A stretch of 22,459 nucleotides of DNA from GCA-2699445 sp032127075 (GTDB lineage Bacteria > Actinomycetota > Actinomycetes > S36-B12 > GCA-2699445), in contig JAQAZZ010000244.1 of assembly GCA_032127075.1 (NCBI GenBank), positions 1-22,459 of the forward strand, given 5' to 3'. The notes under the pieces are model-generated. The model made no database searches and was not told the origin of the DNA. It saw nothing but the letters and a program-made list of their open reading frames with translations. This document shows, one piece after another, positions 1-7,129 of this stretch. A program made the position numbers and the translations under genes. The number at the start of each line of letters is the position of its first letter. Position 1 is the stretch's first letter.

Positions 1-317
1 CGGTCGGTGTAGCAGTAGGCGCCGAACGGCAGCCCGGTGGCCGTGCCCACCGCCTCGACCGTCCAGCCGAACACACATGCGATGCCGAAGAACCCGGCCG
101 ACCAGGCCGCACCGCGGGTGCTGAGGCTGTGGGTGAGGGAGGCGGCGAAGAACAGCAGCACCCCGGCCGTGGTGAGCAGGTCGCGGGTTTCGCCCGAGGC
201 GAGGATCCAGAGGATGTTGGCCAGCACACATGCGGCGGCCAGCAGCCAGGATATCCGCAGCCCTTGCCGATGGATGCGGGGCTGCCGCCGTTGCTGGGTG
301 GGGGCGGAGACGCTCAC
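1..317 (-). CDS. DUF422 / carotenoid biosynthesis-like membrane protein (3' end outside window)
   Basis: Translating the minus strand from a GTG at 317-315 gives 105 residues without a stop, running off the left edge. About 20 basic and polar residues come first, then hydrophobic stretches at roughly residues 22-40 and 50-62 and another near 75-85. These lead into the motif EAVGTATGLPFGAYCYTD. The E-x-x-G-x-x-T-G-x-P-F-G-x-Y pattern is typical of DUF422 proteins, a multi-pass membrane family that includes CruF-like C50 carotenoid bisanhydrobacterioruberin hydratases and other carotenoid genes; that link is family knowledge. The GTG overlaps the stop of the upstream YbaK-like gene as GTGA, which supports this start and translational coupling. 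The exact substrate cannot be told from this fragment. Confidence 0.72.
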   Translation of the reverse strand, partial: MSVSAPTQQRRQPRIHRQGLRISWLLAAACVLANILWILASGETRDLLTTAGVLLFFAASLTHSLSTRGAAWSAGFFGIACVFGWTVEAVGTATGLPFGAYCYTD

Positions 318-814
318 ATCTGCATCGTGGGTGGTTGTTGGCCTTGGGGCAACTCACCCACTTCCGCGGCGCTGCCAGCGGTGATGCGCAGCAGTTGGGC
401 GTAGTTGGTGGGGAACACCCAATCCGGATGCCCGGCCGGGGCCCAGATGGTGGTGAACTTCGCCAGATCGACGTCCAGGATCACCCCGTTGGGCTCTGTG
501 GTGGCGACGGGGGCGATGCCGCCCGGGCGCTGTCCGGTTCGCTCGGAGGCTGCCCGGTCGGACAGTTCGGCGACATCCATCTCGCCGAGCACCCCGCTGA
601 GGTTGACCGGGTCCACGTTGCGCCCTGCGCGCACCAGGACCAGATAGTGGCGGGATCCGGCGAGGAACAGGTGGCTGGCGGCCAGGGACTCGCTGCCGGA
701 GCCGCGGATCCGGTCGCGCACCGCCGCCAGCGGTTCCGGGTCCCTGGCGCAGCCGAGGGCTGTGAGCACCGCGTGGACCCGCTGTACGGGCGCTGGGGGT
801 TTCGGCCGCGGCAT
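314..814 (-). CDS. YbaK/EbsC-family protein (aminoacyl-tRNA deacylase-like)
   Basis: The 166-residue product has the alpha/beta layout of the YbaK/ProX editing domain: an N-terminal helix (QRVHAVLTALG), a middle with HYLVLVRAGRNVDPVNLSGVLG, then QRPGGIAPVA, and a C-terminal part with VILDVDLAKFTTIWAPAGHP ending in a YAQLLRITAG strand. Family members hydrolyse mischarged aminoacyl-tRNAs in trans, in the cytosol. The lysine usually found before the first core strand is not evident here; the segment reads SESLAASHLF, so catalysis is uncertain. I chose the ATG at 814; an in-frame TTG at 835 would add seven residues, and neither has a Shine-Dalgarno sequence. A TACGCT hexamer lies six bases before the ATG, so the mRNA may be leaderless. 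The gene overlaps the DUF422 gene downstream by 4 bp. Confidence 0.75.
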   Translation of the reverse strand: MPRPKPPAPVQRVHAVLTALGCARDPEPLAAVRDRIRGSGSESLAASHLFLAGSRHYLVLVRAGRNVDPVNLSGVLGEMDVAELSDRAASERTGQRPGGIAPVATTEPNGVILDVDLAKFTTIWAPAGHPDWVFPTNYAQLLRITAGSAAEVGELPQGQQPPTMQM

Positions 815-820
815 GGTCGC

Positions 821-826
821 AGCGTA
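821..826 (-). promoter_or_regulatory. candidate -10 element for a leaderless ybaK-like transcript
   Basis: The minus strand reads TACGCT (a TANNNT -10) with six bases between it and the ATG at 814. A transcript from it would start at or next to the start codon. No good -35 is visible at 16-18 bp. Leaderless genes are common in actinobacteria, but this is one short match. Confidence 0.3.
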
Positions 827-878
827 GTGGCTCAATGACGACAGATGGGGACCAATCGGGTGGAACCGACATCGGCCA

Positions 879-908
879 TTGACCTGCGTCGGACCCCTGT
901 TCTAGCGT
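879..908 (+). promoter_or_regulatory. probable promoter of the SOS mutagenesis operon
   Basis: TTGACC (879-884) and TAGCGT (903-908) are separated by 18 bp, a fair sigma70-type pair. The LexA box begins 10 bp after the -10, so it would cover the transcription start, a standard position for repression. The leader from there to the DUF6504 start codon is about 140 nt. The same -10 is also spaced like a PafBC-dependent promoter: GTCGG at 888-892, with 8 bp (895-902) before TAGCGT. Only the core of that motif matches, so PafBC control is a weak inference. Confidence 0.55.
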
Positions 909-917
909 GGACAGTAT

Positions 918-933
918 TCGAACAGATGTTCGA
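918..933 (+). promoter_or_regulatory. LexA (SOS) box
   Basis: TCGAACAGATGTTCGA is a perfect inverted repeat of TCGAAC around a 4-bp centre, matching the actinobacterial and Gram-positive LexA operator (CGAACnnnnGTTCG core) with no mismatch. It sits just after the predicted -10 and about 120 bp before a gene set that includes error-prone polymerases, the usual LexA targets. I read it as LexA repression of the plus-strand operon starting at 1055. The divergent ybaK-like gene starts about 100 bp away and may not be affected. Confidence 0.93.
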
Positions 934-936
934 TTT

Positions 937-1012
937 CCCGGGGGGTGATTCTCCCCGGGGGTGATTCTCCCCGGGGGGTGATTCCCCCGGGGGGCCGATC
1001 CCGGGGGCCGAT
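937..1012 (+). repeat. GC-rich 16-bp tandem repeat in the SOS operon leader
   Basis: Three near-identical 16-bp units (937-952, 953-968, 969-984) have the form C3-4 G5-6 TGATTC(T). Two degenerate units follow (984-999 and 1000-1012), in which TGATTC is replaced by CCGAT. The units lie between the LexA box and the first start codon, inside the predicted 5' untranslated region. Each CCCCGGGG core is self-complementary, so in RNA the units can pair with themselves or each other. No similar array was seen elsewhere in the window. Confidence 0.85.
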
Positions 1013-1054
1013 GCCCCACCGATCAGTCAGCCACGCCTGCAGGAGGAGTCTGCC

Positions 1055-1363
1055 ATGAGCCGCCGTTACAGCGAACCGGTTCGAGTGGTCGCGGCCGTGT
1101 CGCCGGATCCGGCCGAGGCGCAATCCCCGCAGTCCTTCGTCTGGCGGCGGCGCAGCTATCGGGTGGTCGCGGTGCTCGCCCGCTGGATCGAAGCCGAGCA
1201 GTGGTGGCGCCTGGCCGGTTTCGGGGCCGACGGCGGTGTCGGCGACTCGGTGGTGTGGCGCGTCGAGGCCAGCAGTCGGGGGAACCCCGCCGGAGTGTTC
1301 GACCTGAGGAACCGCACCGGGGCAGAACGGTCCGACTGGTTCCTGATCCGGGAGTTCGACTGA
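1055..1363 (+). CDS. DUF6504 family protein
   Basis: This small protein of 102 residues shows the DUF6504 pattern: RRYSEPVRV at the N terminus, SFVWRRRSYRVVAVLARWIEAEQWW in the middle, VVWRVEAS, then GVFDLRN and a C-terminal WFLIREFD. It has no signal peptide or membrane segment and is rich in Trp and Arg. A strong AGGAGG (1041-1046) lies 8 bp before the ATG. The molecular function is unknown to me. It is the first gene after the LexA box and the head of a unit that continues through HEPN, dnaE2 and dinB, so it is likely DNA-damage induced. By inference it is an accessory to translesion synthesis; a small nucleic-acid-binding domain would fit but is not shown by the sequence. Confidence 0.82.
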   Translation: MSRRYSEPVRVVAAVSPDPAEAQSPQSFVWRRRSYRVVAVLARWIEAEQWWRLAGFGADGGVGDSVVWRVEASSRGNPAGVFDLRNRTGAERSDWFLIREFD

Positions 1364-1426
1364 CAGCGCCCGACACCCCGACCCGCCAGCACCAACCCTG
1401 AAGATCTTGAAGATGAGGAGAAACCG

Positions 1427-1855
1427 ATGCGAGCCCCCGAACACATCGCCACCGGCCGGGCAATCCCGCTGGCCAGTGTCGAACTGCTCGTCGCAGCCGT
1501 GGCCGAGATCGAGAACGCTGCGGCGGAACCGACTGCGGCGCTGCGCTACATCCGCGCCCATCTGGTAGCGCGCCGCGCCGCCGCTGCCGTCTTGGCGGCC
1601 CGCGGCCGACCTGATCGCCGCCGCGGCCACCGACCCCGCGATGTCTGGGAGCTGCTGCCCCGGATCGCGCCGGAGCTGACCGAATGGGCGCAGTTCTTCG
1701 CCGCGGGCACCGGAAAGCGCATCGCCGCCGAGGCGGGCCTGCCCGACGCGGTATCGGCGCGGGAGGCGGACGACATGATGCGCGACGCCCACAACTTCCT
1801 CGACCGGGTGGCGGTGTCCCTGTCGCGCGGGATTCACAGTGTGTCGGCGGATTGA
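1427..1855 (+). CDS. SAV_6107-type HEPN domain protein
   Basis: The product has 142 residues and is largely helical and Ala/Arg-rich. Segments typical of the actinobacterial SAV_6107 HEPN family are visible: RYIRAHLVARRAAAAVLAA, WELLPRIAPELTEWAQFFAAGT, and a C-terminal READDMMRDAHNFLDRV. HEPN domains are small four-helix bundles, some of them RNases with an Rx4-6H motif. RYIRAH fits Rx4H in spacing, but it lies in the N-terminal half, so nuclease activity is not established. GAGGAG (1415-1420) precedes the ATG. The stop is followed 2 bp later by the dnaE2 start, which implies coupling. In many actinobacteria this family sits near DNA polymerase genes, and here it is within a LexA-controlled operon. 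The role is unknown; an accessory of the mutagenic polymerase is an inference. Confidence 0.78.
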   Translation: MRAPEHIATGRAIPLASVELLVAAVAEIENAAAEPTAALRYIRAHLVARRAAAAVLAARGRPDRRRGHRPRDVWELLPRIAPELTEWAQFFAAGTGKRIAAEAGLPDAVSAREADDMMRDAHNFLDRVAVSLSRGIHSVSAD

Positions 1856-1857
1856 CC

Positions 1858-4800
1858 ATGGTCGCCGCATCGTCGTTTGCCCACCTGCACACCGCATCGG
1901 GATACTCGCTGCGCTATGGGGCCTCGAAACCGGAGGCGCTGGTGGCGCGTGCGGCGGAAATCGGACAGGAGGTGCTGGCGCTCACCGACCGTGACGGACT
2001 CTACGGAGCGGTCCGGTTCGCGATCGCCTGCCGGGAAGCCGGGATCGCCCCGGTGCTGGGGGTGGATCTGGCAGTCGCACCCAGCGGGCTGCTCCCGGCG
2101 GGAACCGACCGTGCCACCGCTGCCCGGCGCACCCCGGCCCGGGGCGGGAGCCGGGTAGAGCGGGATCTTCCCCGGGTGGTGCTGCTCGCCTACGGCCAGC
2201 AGGGGTGGGCGTCGCTGTGCCGGCTGGTGTCGGCAGCGCATCTGTCCGGACAGCGGGGCGCGCCGATGGCCACCGCGGCACAGATCGCCCGGCACAGCGA
2301 GGGACTGGTCCTGCTGCTGGGGCCGGATTCCGAGTGTGGCCGGGCAGTAGCGGCGCACCGTCTCGATCTGGCCGACGAGATTCTGCGCCGATGGCGCGAA
2401 CTCTTCGCAGACCGGCTCTACGTCGAGATCGCCTGCCATCTCGTCCCCCGCAGCAGCGAGACGCTCACCGGCCGGACCGGCCCGGGGGTGGTCGGGCTGT
2501 CGCTACCGGTGGCGGCCCGGCTCTACCGCTGGGCCGCCGAGCGCGGGATCCCCACGGTGCTGGCCAACGCCGTGCGGCATGCCCGGCGCGAACAGGCCCC
2601 GGTGGTCGATGTGCTGGACGCCATCCGGCGGCTGGTCCCGCTCAGCGGCCGTCACCTCGACCGTGCCAACGCCGAGGGGTATCTGAAGTCCGCGGAGCAG
2701 ATGGCGGCCATCGCAGCACAGGTGGTGTCCGCCGCGGGACATCCCGGCGACCGCATCCGGGTTCAGCGGCTGTTGGCCCGGACCACAGCACTGGCGCAGC
2801 GCTGCTGCCTGGATCCGGTGGCCGACATGGGGATCGGCTCGGTCCACGTGCCGGAGCTCGACGTGCTGGTGCCCGGGCTGGCGAAGGGGCAGGAGCATCG
2901 GGCCGCCGCCGCACGGCTGCTGCGCCAGCGCTGCGAGGAGCAGCTGGACCGGCGCTATCCGGGCGCCCGGCATCACAGCGCGGCGCAGCGACTGGAACAG
3001 GAACTGGCGACCATCACCGGGCTGGGGTTCCAGGGGTACTTCTTGACCGTTGCCGAAGTGGTAGACCTCATCCGCGGCATGGGGGTTCGGGTCGCGGCCC
3101 GCGGGTCCGGCGCGGGCAGCCTGGTCAACCACCTGCTGGGCGTCTCCGGGGTCGATCCACTGCAGCACGGGTTGATCATGGAGCGGTTCCTGTCGCCGCT
3201 GCGGCGGGCGCTGCCCGACATCGACATCGACGTGGAGTCCGCCCGCCGCACCGAGGTCTACGAACAGATCATGCAGCGCTTCGGCGGCGAGCGCTGCGCC
3301 TGCGTGTCGATGATGGACACCTACCGGGTGCGGCACGCCGTCCGCGACGTGGGTGCGGCTCTCGGCCTGCCGCCCGGGGACATCGACTCCTTCGCCAAGG
3401 CCTTCCCCCATATCGCAGCCCGTGATGCCCGGGCCGCGCTGGCGGAACTGCCCGAACTGCGCACCTCCGGCCTCGGCCGGCTGGCCGCCGACGGCGGGAT
3501 GGACCGCTTCTTGGGCCTGGTGGAGTCGCTGGACGGATTGCCCAGGCACGTGGCGCTGCATCCGTGCGGGGTGCTGCTGTCCGACGCCACCCTGCTGGAC
3601 CGCACCCCGGTGGAGGCGTCCTGGCTCGGCTTCCCGATGAGCCAGTTCGACAAGGACGATGTGGAAGAGATGGGCTTCCTCAAGTTGGATGTCCTGGGCA
3701 TCCGGATGCAATCGGCGATGGCGCACGCAGTCGATGAGATCACCCGTGAGACGGGTGAGCAGGTGGACATCGACGCCGTCCCCCTCGACGACGGGCCGAC
3801 CTTCGAACTCATCCGCTCGGCCCGGACGCTGGGCTGCTTCCAGATCGAGTCGCCGGGGCAGCGGGAACTGGTGGGCAAGTTCTCCCCGGAGACGTTCGAC
3901 GACATGATCATCGACATCTCGCTGTTCCGCCCCGGCCCGGTCAAGAGCGACATGATCAGCCCGTTCCTGCGCGCCCGGCACGGCTGGTCGCTGCCGGAAT
4001 ACCTGCACGAGGATTTGCGGCCGGTCCTGGCCCAGACCGCCGGTGTGGTGGTGTTCCACGAGCAGGTCATCGAACTCGTGGCCGTGATGACCGGCTGCAC
4101 GCTGGCGCAGGCCGACGAAGTCCGCCGGACCCTCGGCAGTCCGGCTGGGCAGGACGAGGTGCGCGGCTGGTTCTACCCCGCCGCCATGGCCAAGGGTTAT
4201 CCGCTGGAGGTCGTGGAGCAGGTCTGGGACGTGCTGCGCGCATTCGCCTCCTTCGGGTTCTGCAAAGCCCACGCCGCGGCGTTCGCGCTGCCGACCTACC
4301 AGTCGGCATGGCTGAAGGCGCATCACCCGGCGGCGTTCCTCGCCGGGGTGCTCACCCACGACCCCGGGATGTACCCCAAGCGGCTCATCCTCGACGACGC
4401 CCGCAACTTCGGCATCGCCGTGCTGGGGCTGGACATCAACAAGTCCGACCGGGTCTATCGGGTGGAGCGGGTCGGCGACGGCTGGGGCATCCGGCTGCCG
4501 CTGGCCGAGGTGAAAGGAATCTCCGCGGCGGAGGAGTCCGCGATAGTGGCGGGGCAGCCCTACAGCTCATTGGGCGATGTATGGCACCGCGCTGGGATAT
4601 CGCGTCCCACCACCGAGCGGCTCGTCCTCTCCGGGGCGTTCGACGAGGTCCACGGGGTCGGCATGGGCAGCGGTTTCGGCCGGCTCACCCGGCGTGACCT
4701 GCTGCTGCAAGTGATCGACCTGGAGCGCTACTCCCGTTCGCTGGAACGGGGCCGCGGTGCGCGGGGACGGGCTGGTCGGGCGAAGCAGTTGCCGTCGGCC

Positions 4801-5631
4801 GCCGACGATCCGGCCGTGGCGGCCCGCCGACAGTCGCAGGCCCCCGCACAGGTATGTCCGCCCGAGCAGGTGGAGATGCAGCTGGCGCTGGACATGTGCG
4901 AGCCGCCGGGTGCCGTCGTCAGCGGTCTGCCGGAGATGGACCCCGGCGAGCGGGTGCGCGCCGAGGTGGAAGTCCTCGGGATGGACGTCAGCAGCCACAT
5001 CGTGTCGTTCTACGATCCGATGCTGGCCGACCTCGCAGTGGTCCGCTCCCGAAACCTGCTCGACTGCCGATCACAGGCCGAGGTGCTGGTGGCCGGGGTG
5101 AAGGTGGCCACGCAGACCCCTCCGGTGCGCAGTGGGCGCCGGGTGGTGTTCCTCACCCTGGACGACGCCACCGGTCCGGTTGACGCAACCTTCTTCGAGG
5201 ATGTCCAAGGGCCCTACGCCGCCACCCTGTTCCACTCGTGGCTGCTGCTGGTCCGCGGCCGCATCCGGCGCACCGGTCGCCGCGGCATCTCGCTGCGTGC
5301 CACCGGATGCTGGGAGTTGGGCGGCATCTGGCAGCTGTGGCGGAAGTCCGGTGCGGCCGGTGTGGGGCAGTTGCTGGCGGAATCCCCCGAGCCGGCCCCC
5401 GGTGGGGTCGCTGCTGGGTCCGGAGCCGCGCCGGATCGGGAACACACCGCTGGCGGCATGGGGCAGCGCCGCCGGGTTCTGGTGCATGCCAGCGGATTCC
5501 GGATGTCGCCCTACGCTGACATCAAACCCGCCGGGCGCGATGTCAAGAAGGCCCGCCCCGACAAGTCGGACGCGGACGGTCGTGCGCCCGCGAAACTGTG
5601 GCACTCCAGCCCGGGCAGCAGCGGATGGTGA
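1858..5631 (+). CDS. dnaE2: error-prone DNA polymerase III alpha subunit, DnaE2 type
   Basis: C-family polymerase of 1257 residues. It begins with a PHP domain (FAHLHTASGYSLRYGAS, H9 and H11). The palm has PDIDID with D454 and D456 matching the E. coli D401/D403 pair, and D611 in FLKLDVLGI matches the third catalytic Asp. The finger region includes GCFQIESPGQRELV and FGFCKAHAAAFA. A C-terminal OB-like domain (about 1070-1140, VLVAGVKVATQTPP) follows. QLALDM (Q1008-M1013) resembles a beta-clamp-binding motif. In the PHP domain the usual TDHD reads TDRD, removing one likely metal ligand, so proofreading by PHP is doubtful. The ATG at 1858 is chosen because it lies 2 bp after the HEPN stop; the frame stays open further upstream but overlaps HEPN. 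The LexA-box operon with dinB supports DnaE2 over the replicative DnaE1. Confidence 0.88.
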   Translation: MVAASSFAHLHTASGYSLRYGASKPEALVARAAEIGQEVLALTDRDGLYGAVRFAIACREAGIAPVLGVDLAVAPSGLLPAGTDRATAARRTPARGGSRVERDLPRVVLLAYGQQGWASLCRLVSAAHLSGQRGAPMATAAQIARHSEGLVLLLGPDSECGRAVAAHRLDLADEILRRWRELFADRLYVEIACHLVPRSSETLTGRTGPGVVGLSLPVAARLYRWAAERGIPTVLANAVRHARREQAPVVDVLDAIRRLVPLSGRHLDRANAEGYLKSAEQMAAIAAQVVSAAGHPGDRIRVQRLLARTTALAQRCCLDPVADMGIGSVHVPELDVLVPGLAKGQEHRAAAARLLRQRCEEQLDRRYPGARHHSAAQRLEQELATITGLGFQGYFLTVAEVVDLIRGMGVRVAARGSGAGSLVNHLLGVSGVDPLQHGLIMERFLSPLRRALPDIDIDVESARRTEVYEQIMQRFGGERCACVSMMDTYRVRHAVRDVGAALGLPPGDIDSFAKAFPHIAARDARAALAELPELRTSGLGRLAADGGMDRFLGLVESLDGLPRHVALHPCGVLLSDATLLDRTPVEASWLGFPMSQFDKDDVEEMGFLKLDVLGIRMQSAMAHAVDEITRETGEQVDIDAVPLDDGPTFELIRSARTLGCFQIESPGQRELVGKFSPETFDDMIIDISLFRPGPVKSDMISPFLRARHGWSLPEYLHEDLRPVLAQTAGVVVFHEQVIELVAVMTGCTLAQADEVRRTLGSPAGQDEVRGWFYPAAMAKGYPLEVVEQVWDVLRAFASFGFCKAHAAAFALPTYQSAWLKAHHPAAFLAGVLTHDPGMYPKRLILDDARNFGIAVLGLDINKSDRVYRVERVGDGWGIRLPLAEVKGISAAEESAIVAGQPYSSLGDVWHRAGISRPTTERLVLSGAFDEVHGVGMGSGFGRLTRRDLLLQVIDLERYSRSLERGRGARGRAGRAKQLPSAADDPAVAARRQSQAPAQVCPPEQVEMQLALDMCEPPGAVVSGLPEMDPGERVRAEVEVLGMDVSSHIVSFYDPMLADLAVVRSRNLLDCRSQAEVLVAGVKVATQTPPVRSGRRVVFLTLDDATGPVDATFFEDVQGPYAATLFHSWLLLVRGRIRRTGRRGISLRATGCWELGGIWQLWRKSGAAGVGQLLAESPEPAPGGVAAGSGAAPDREHTAGGMGQRRRVLVHASGFRMSPYADIKPAGRDVKKARPDKSDADGRAPAKLWHSSPGSSGW

Positions 5632-5641
5632 GGGGGAGCGT

Positions 5642-6895
5642 ATGAGCCGCAGCCAACTGCGCCGACCCCGGAGCGCCATGGCCTCCGTCGGCGACGACAC
5701 CGACTGCACGATCCTGCACGTGGACATGGACGCCTTCTATGCTTCGGTGTCGCTGCTGGCCCATCCGGAACTGGTCGGCCAGCCGGTCATCATCGGTGGT
5801 GCCGCAAACCGCGGCGTGGTCCTGTCGGCGACTTACGAGGCCCGGCAGTTGGGCATCCACTCGGCCATGCCGATGGCCCGCGCCCGCAGGCTCGCCCCGA
5901 ATGCGGTGGTACTGCCGCCCGACTTCCGTCGATACAGCGAAGCCAGCCAGGGAGTCATGGCCCTGTTCCGCTCCATCACACCCCTGGTGGAGCCGCTGAG
6001 CCTCGACGAGGCGTTCCTGGACGTCGCCGGCTCACGTCGGCGGCTGGGCCGGCCGCGGCAGATCGCGCAACATATCCGCGACCGGGTGTACGACGAGCAG
6101 GGCATCACCTGTTCGGTGGGGGTGGCGGCCAGCAAGTTCGTCGCGAAACTCGCCTCCACCCTGAGCAAACCCGACGGCATGCGGATCGTTGCTCCCGAGC
6201 ACGTGGTCGAGTTCCTGCATCCGCTGCCCATCGGGTCGCTGTGGGGGGTGGGGGAGAAGACAGAGGAGGCGCTGTCGCGGCTGGGGCTGCGGACCGTGGG
6301 TGACATCGCCACCACCCCGGTAGGCACGCTGCAGCGGATCGTGGGCCAGGCGGCCGGCAACCACATGGCGGAACTGGCCTGGGGCCGCGACCCGCGCCGG
6401 GTGGAGGCGCATCAGCCGGACCGCAGTATCGGAGCGGAGGAGACCTTCGGCGCGGATGTGGACGACCCCGATGTGGTGATCCGCGAGATCCTGCGGTTGT
6501 CCTACAAGGTCGCTGCCCGCATGCGGACGGCGGGATACCTGGGACGCACCGTGCAGCTGAAGGTCCGGTTCGCCGATTTCACCACGATCACCCGGTCGCG
6601 GACGCTGCCGGACTACACCGACACCGGCCACCGCCTCTACACCACTGCCAGCTCATTGTTCGAGGGGCTCGGCCTGCAGCGGGCCAGGCTGCGGTTGGTG
6701 GGGGTGCGGGCCACCGGGTTGGCCGACGCGGGCAGCGCCCCTCAGCAACTGCTGCTGGAGCGACTCGAACCAGCCTGGCGCGATGTCGAGTCGGCGGTGG
6801 ACCGGCTGTCGGCCCGATTCGGCGACCAGGCGGTGCGCCCTGCCCGCCTGGTGCGCCCCCCCGACGAACCGTCGTCCGCGGGCGCGGCTGGGTGA
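5642..6895 (+). CDS. dinB: DNA polymerase IV (Y-family, DinB)
   Basis: This 417-residue Y-family polymerase carries out translesion synthesis in the cytosol. Catalytic residues are intact: D28 in ILHVDMDAFYASV and D122-E123 in PLSLDEAFLDV. Y33 sits at the steric-gate position. The fingers and palm (VVLSATYEARQLGI, CSVGVAASKFVAKLAS, KPDGM), the helix-hairpin-helix region (LWGVGEKTEEALSRLGLRTVGDIA) and the little-finger domain (from about 255) follow in normal order. QLLLE near residue 365 is in the usual place of a clamp-binding motif. The ATG at 5642 has AGGGGGAG 3 bp upstream and lies 10 bp after the dnaE2 stop; the long upstream open frame overlaps dnaE2 and is not used. This is a real catalytic polymerase rather than an ImuB-like inactive partner. 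Confidence 0.95.
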   Translation: MSRSQLRRPRSAMASVGDDTDCTILHVDMDAFYASVSLLAHPELVGQPVIIGGAANRGVVLSATYEARQLGIHSAMPMARARRLAPNAVVLPPDFRRYSEASQGVMALFRSITPLVEPLSLDEAFLDVAGSRRRLGRPRQIAQHIRDRVYDEQGITCSVGVAASKFVAKLASTLSKPDGMRIVAPEHVVEFLHPLPIGSLWGVGEKTEEALSRLGLRTVGDIATTPVGTLQRIVGQAAGNHMAELAWGRDPRRVEAHQPDRSIGAEETFGADVDDPDVVIREILRLSYKVAARMRTAGYLGRTVQLKVRFADFTTITRSRTLPDYTDTGHRLYTTASSLFEGLGLQRARLRLVGVRATGLADAGSAPQQLLLERLEPAWRDVESAVDRLSARFGDQAVRPARLVRPPDEPSSAGAAG

Positions 6896-7129
6896 TGCCG
6901 TGCCACCGGCAGCGAACTTCATTCCACATGGCAATCCGCCTCGAAAGCCGAGCCGGAGTGCGACTCGTGGTTCTTGCACCGCTACTCTTCGTTTGCAGTG
7001 GCGTGGCAGTGAGCGATGCCACATAATCAAGAAGCCCAACAAACACAGGGCGTTGGCCCAGATGCCGGTACTCGGCTTTCCAGCCGAAAGCAAGGCGCCT
7101 ATTCTGGGAGCATATGGAGGAGGTGCGTG
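6896..7129 (+). other. intergenic region between dinB and DUF3040 gene
   Basis: No gene is supported here. A small hairpin follows the dinB stop directly (TGCCG/CGGCA, 6896-6911, 6-nt loop), without a T run. A second perfect inverted repeat, GTGGCA (7003-7008) and TGCCAC (7017-7022), lies about 105 bp before the DUF3040 start and is followed by CATAAT (7022-7027), which could be a -10, though no good -35 is at the right distance. A promoter for DUF3040 probably lies in this stretch, but I cannot fix it. Confidence 0.4.

Noticed and set aside
230..838. A 202-codon plus-strand open frame at the left edge
   Set aside because: It lies antisense to the YbaK-like and DUF422 genes, whose translations show family motifs; it has none.
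937..1012. The tandem GC-rich repeat considered as a CRISPR array
   Set aside because: Units are directly adjacent with no unique spacers and no cas genes are present.
2503..4359. A 618-codon minus-strand open frame opposite dnaE2
   Set aside because: Shadow of dnaE2; no recognisable domain and no ribosome site at its start.
5132..5641. In-frame upstream extension of dinB
   Set aside because: It overlaps the end of dnaE2 by 500 bp and encodes no family sequence, and the ATG at 5642 has a good ribosome site and the right N terminus.
7003..7022. Inverted repeat GTGGCA/TGCCAC upstream of DUF3040, considered as terminator or operator
   Set aside because: Only a 6-bp stem, no T run, and no second copy in the window; too weak for a specific call.
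7016..7129. Longer N terminus for the DUF3040 protein from an ATG at 7016
   Set aside because: The family signature starts at PLSDHE, and a strong ribosome site lies just before the GTG at 7130.
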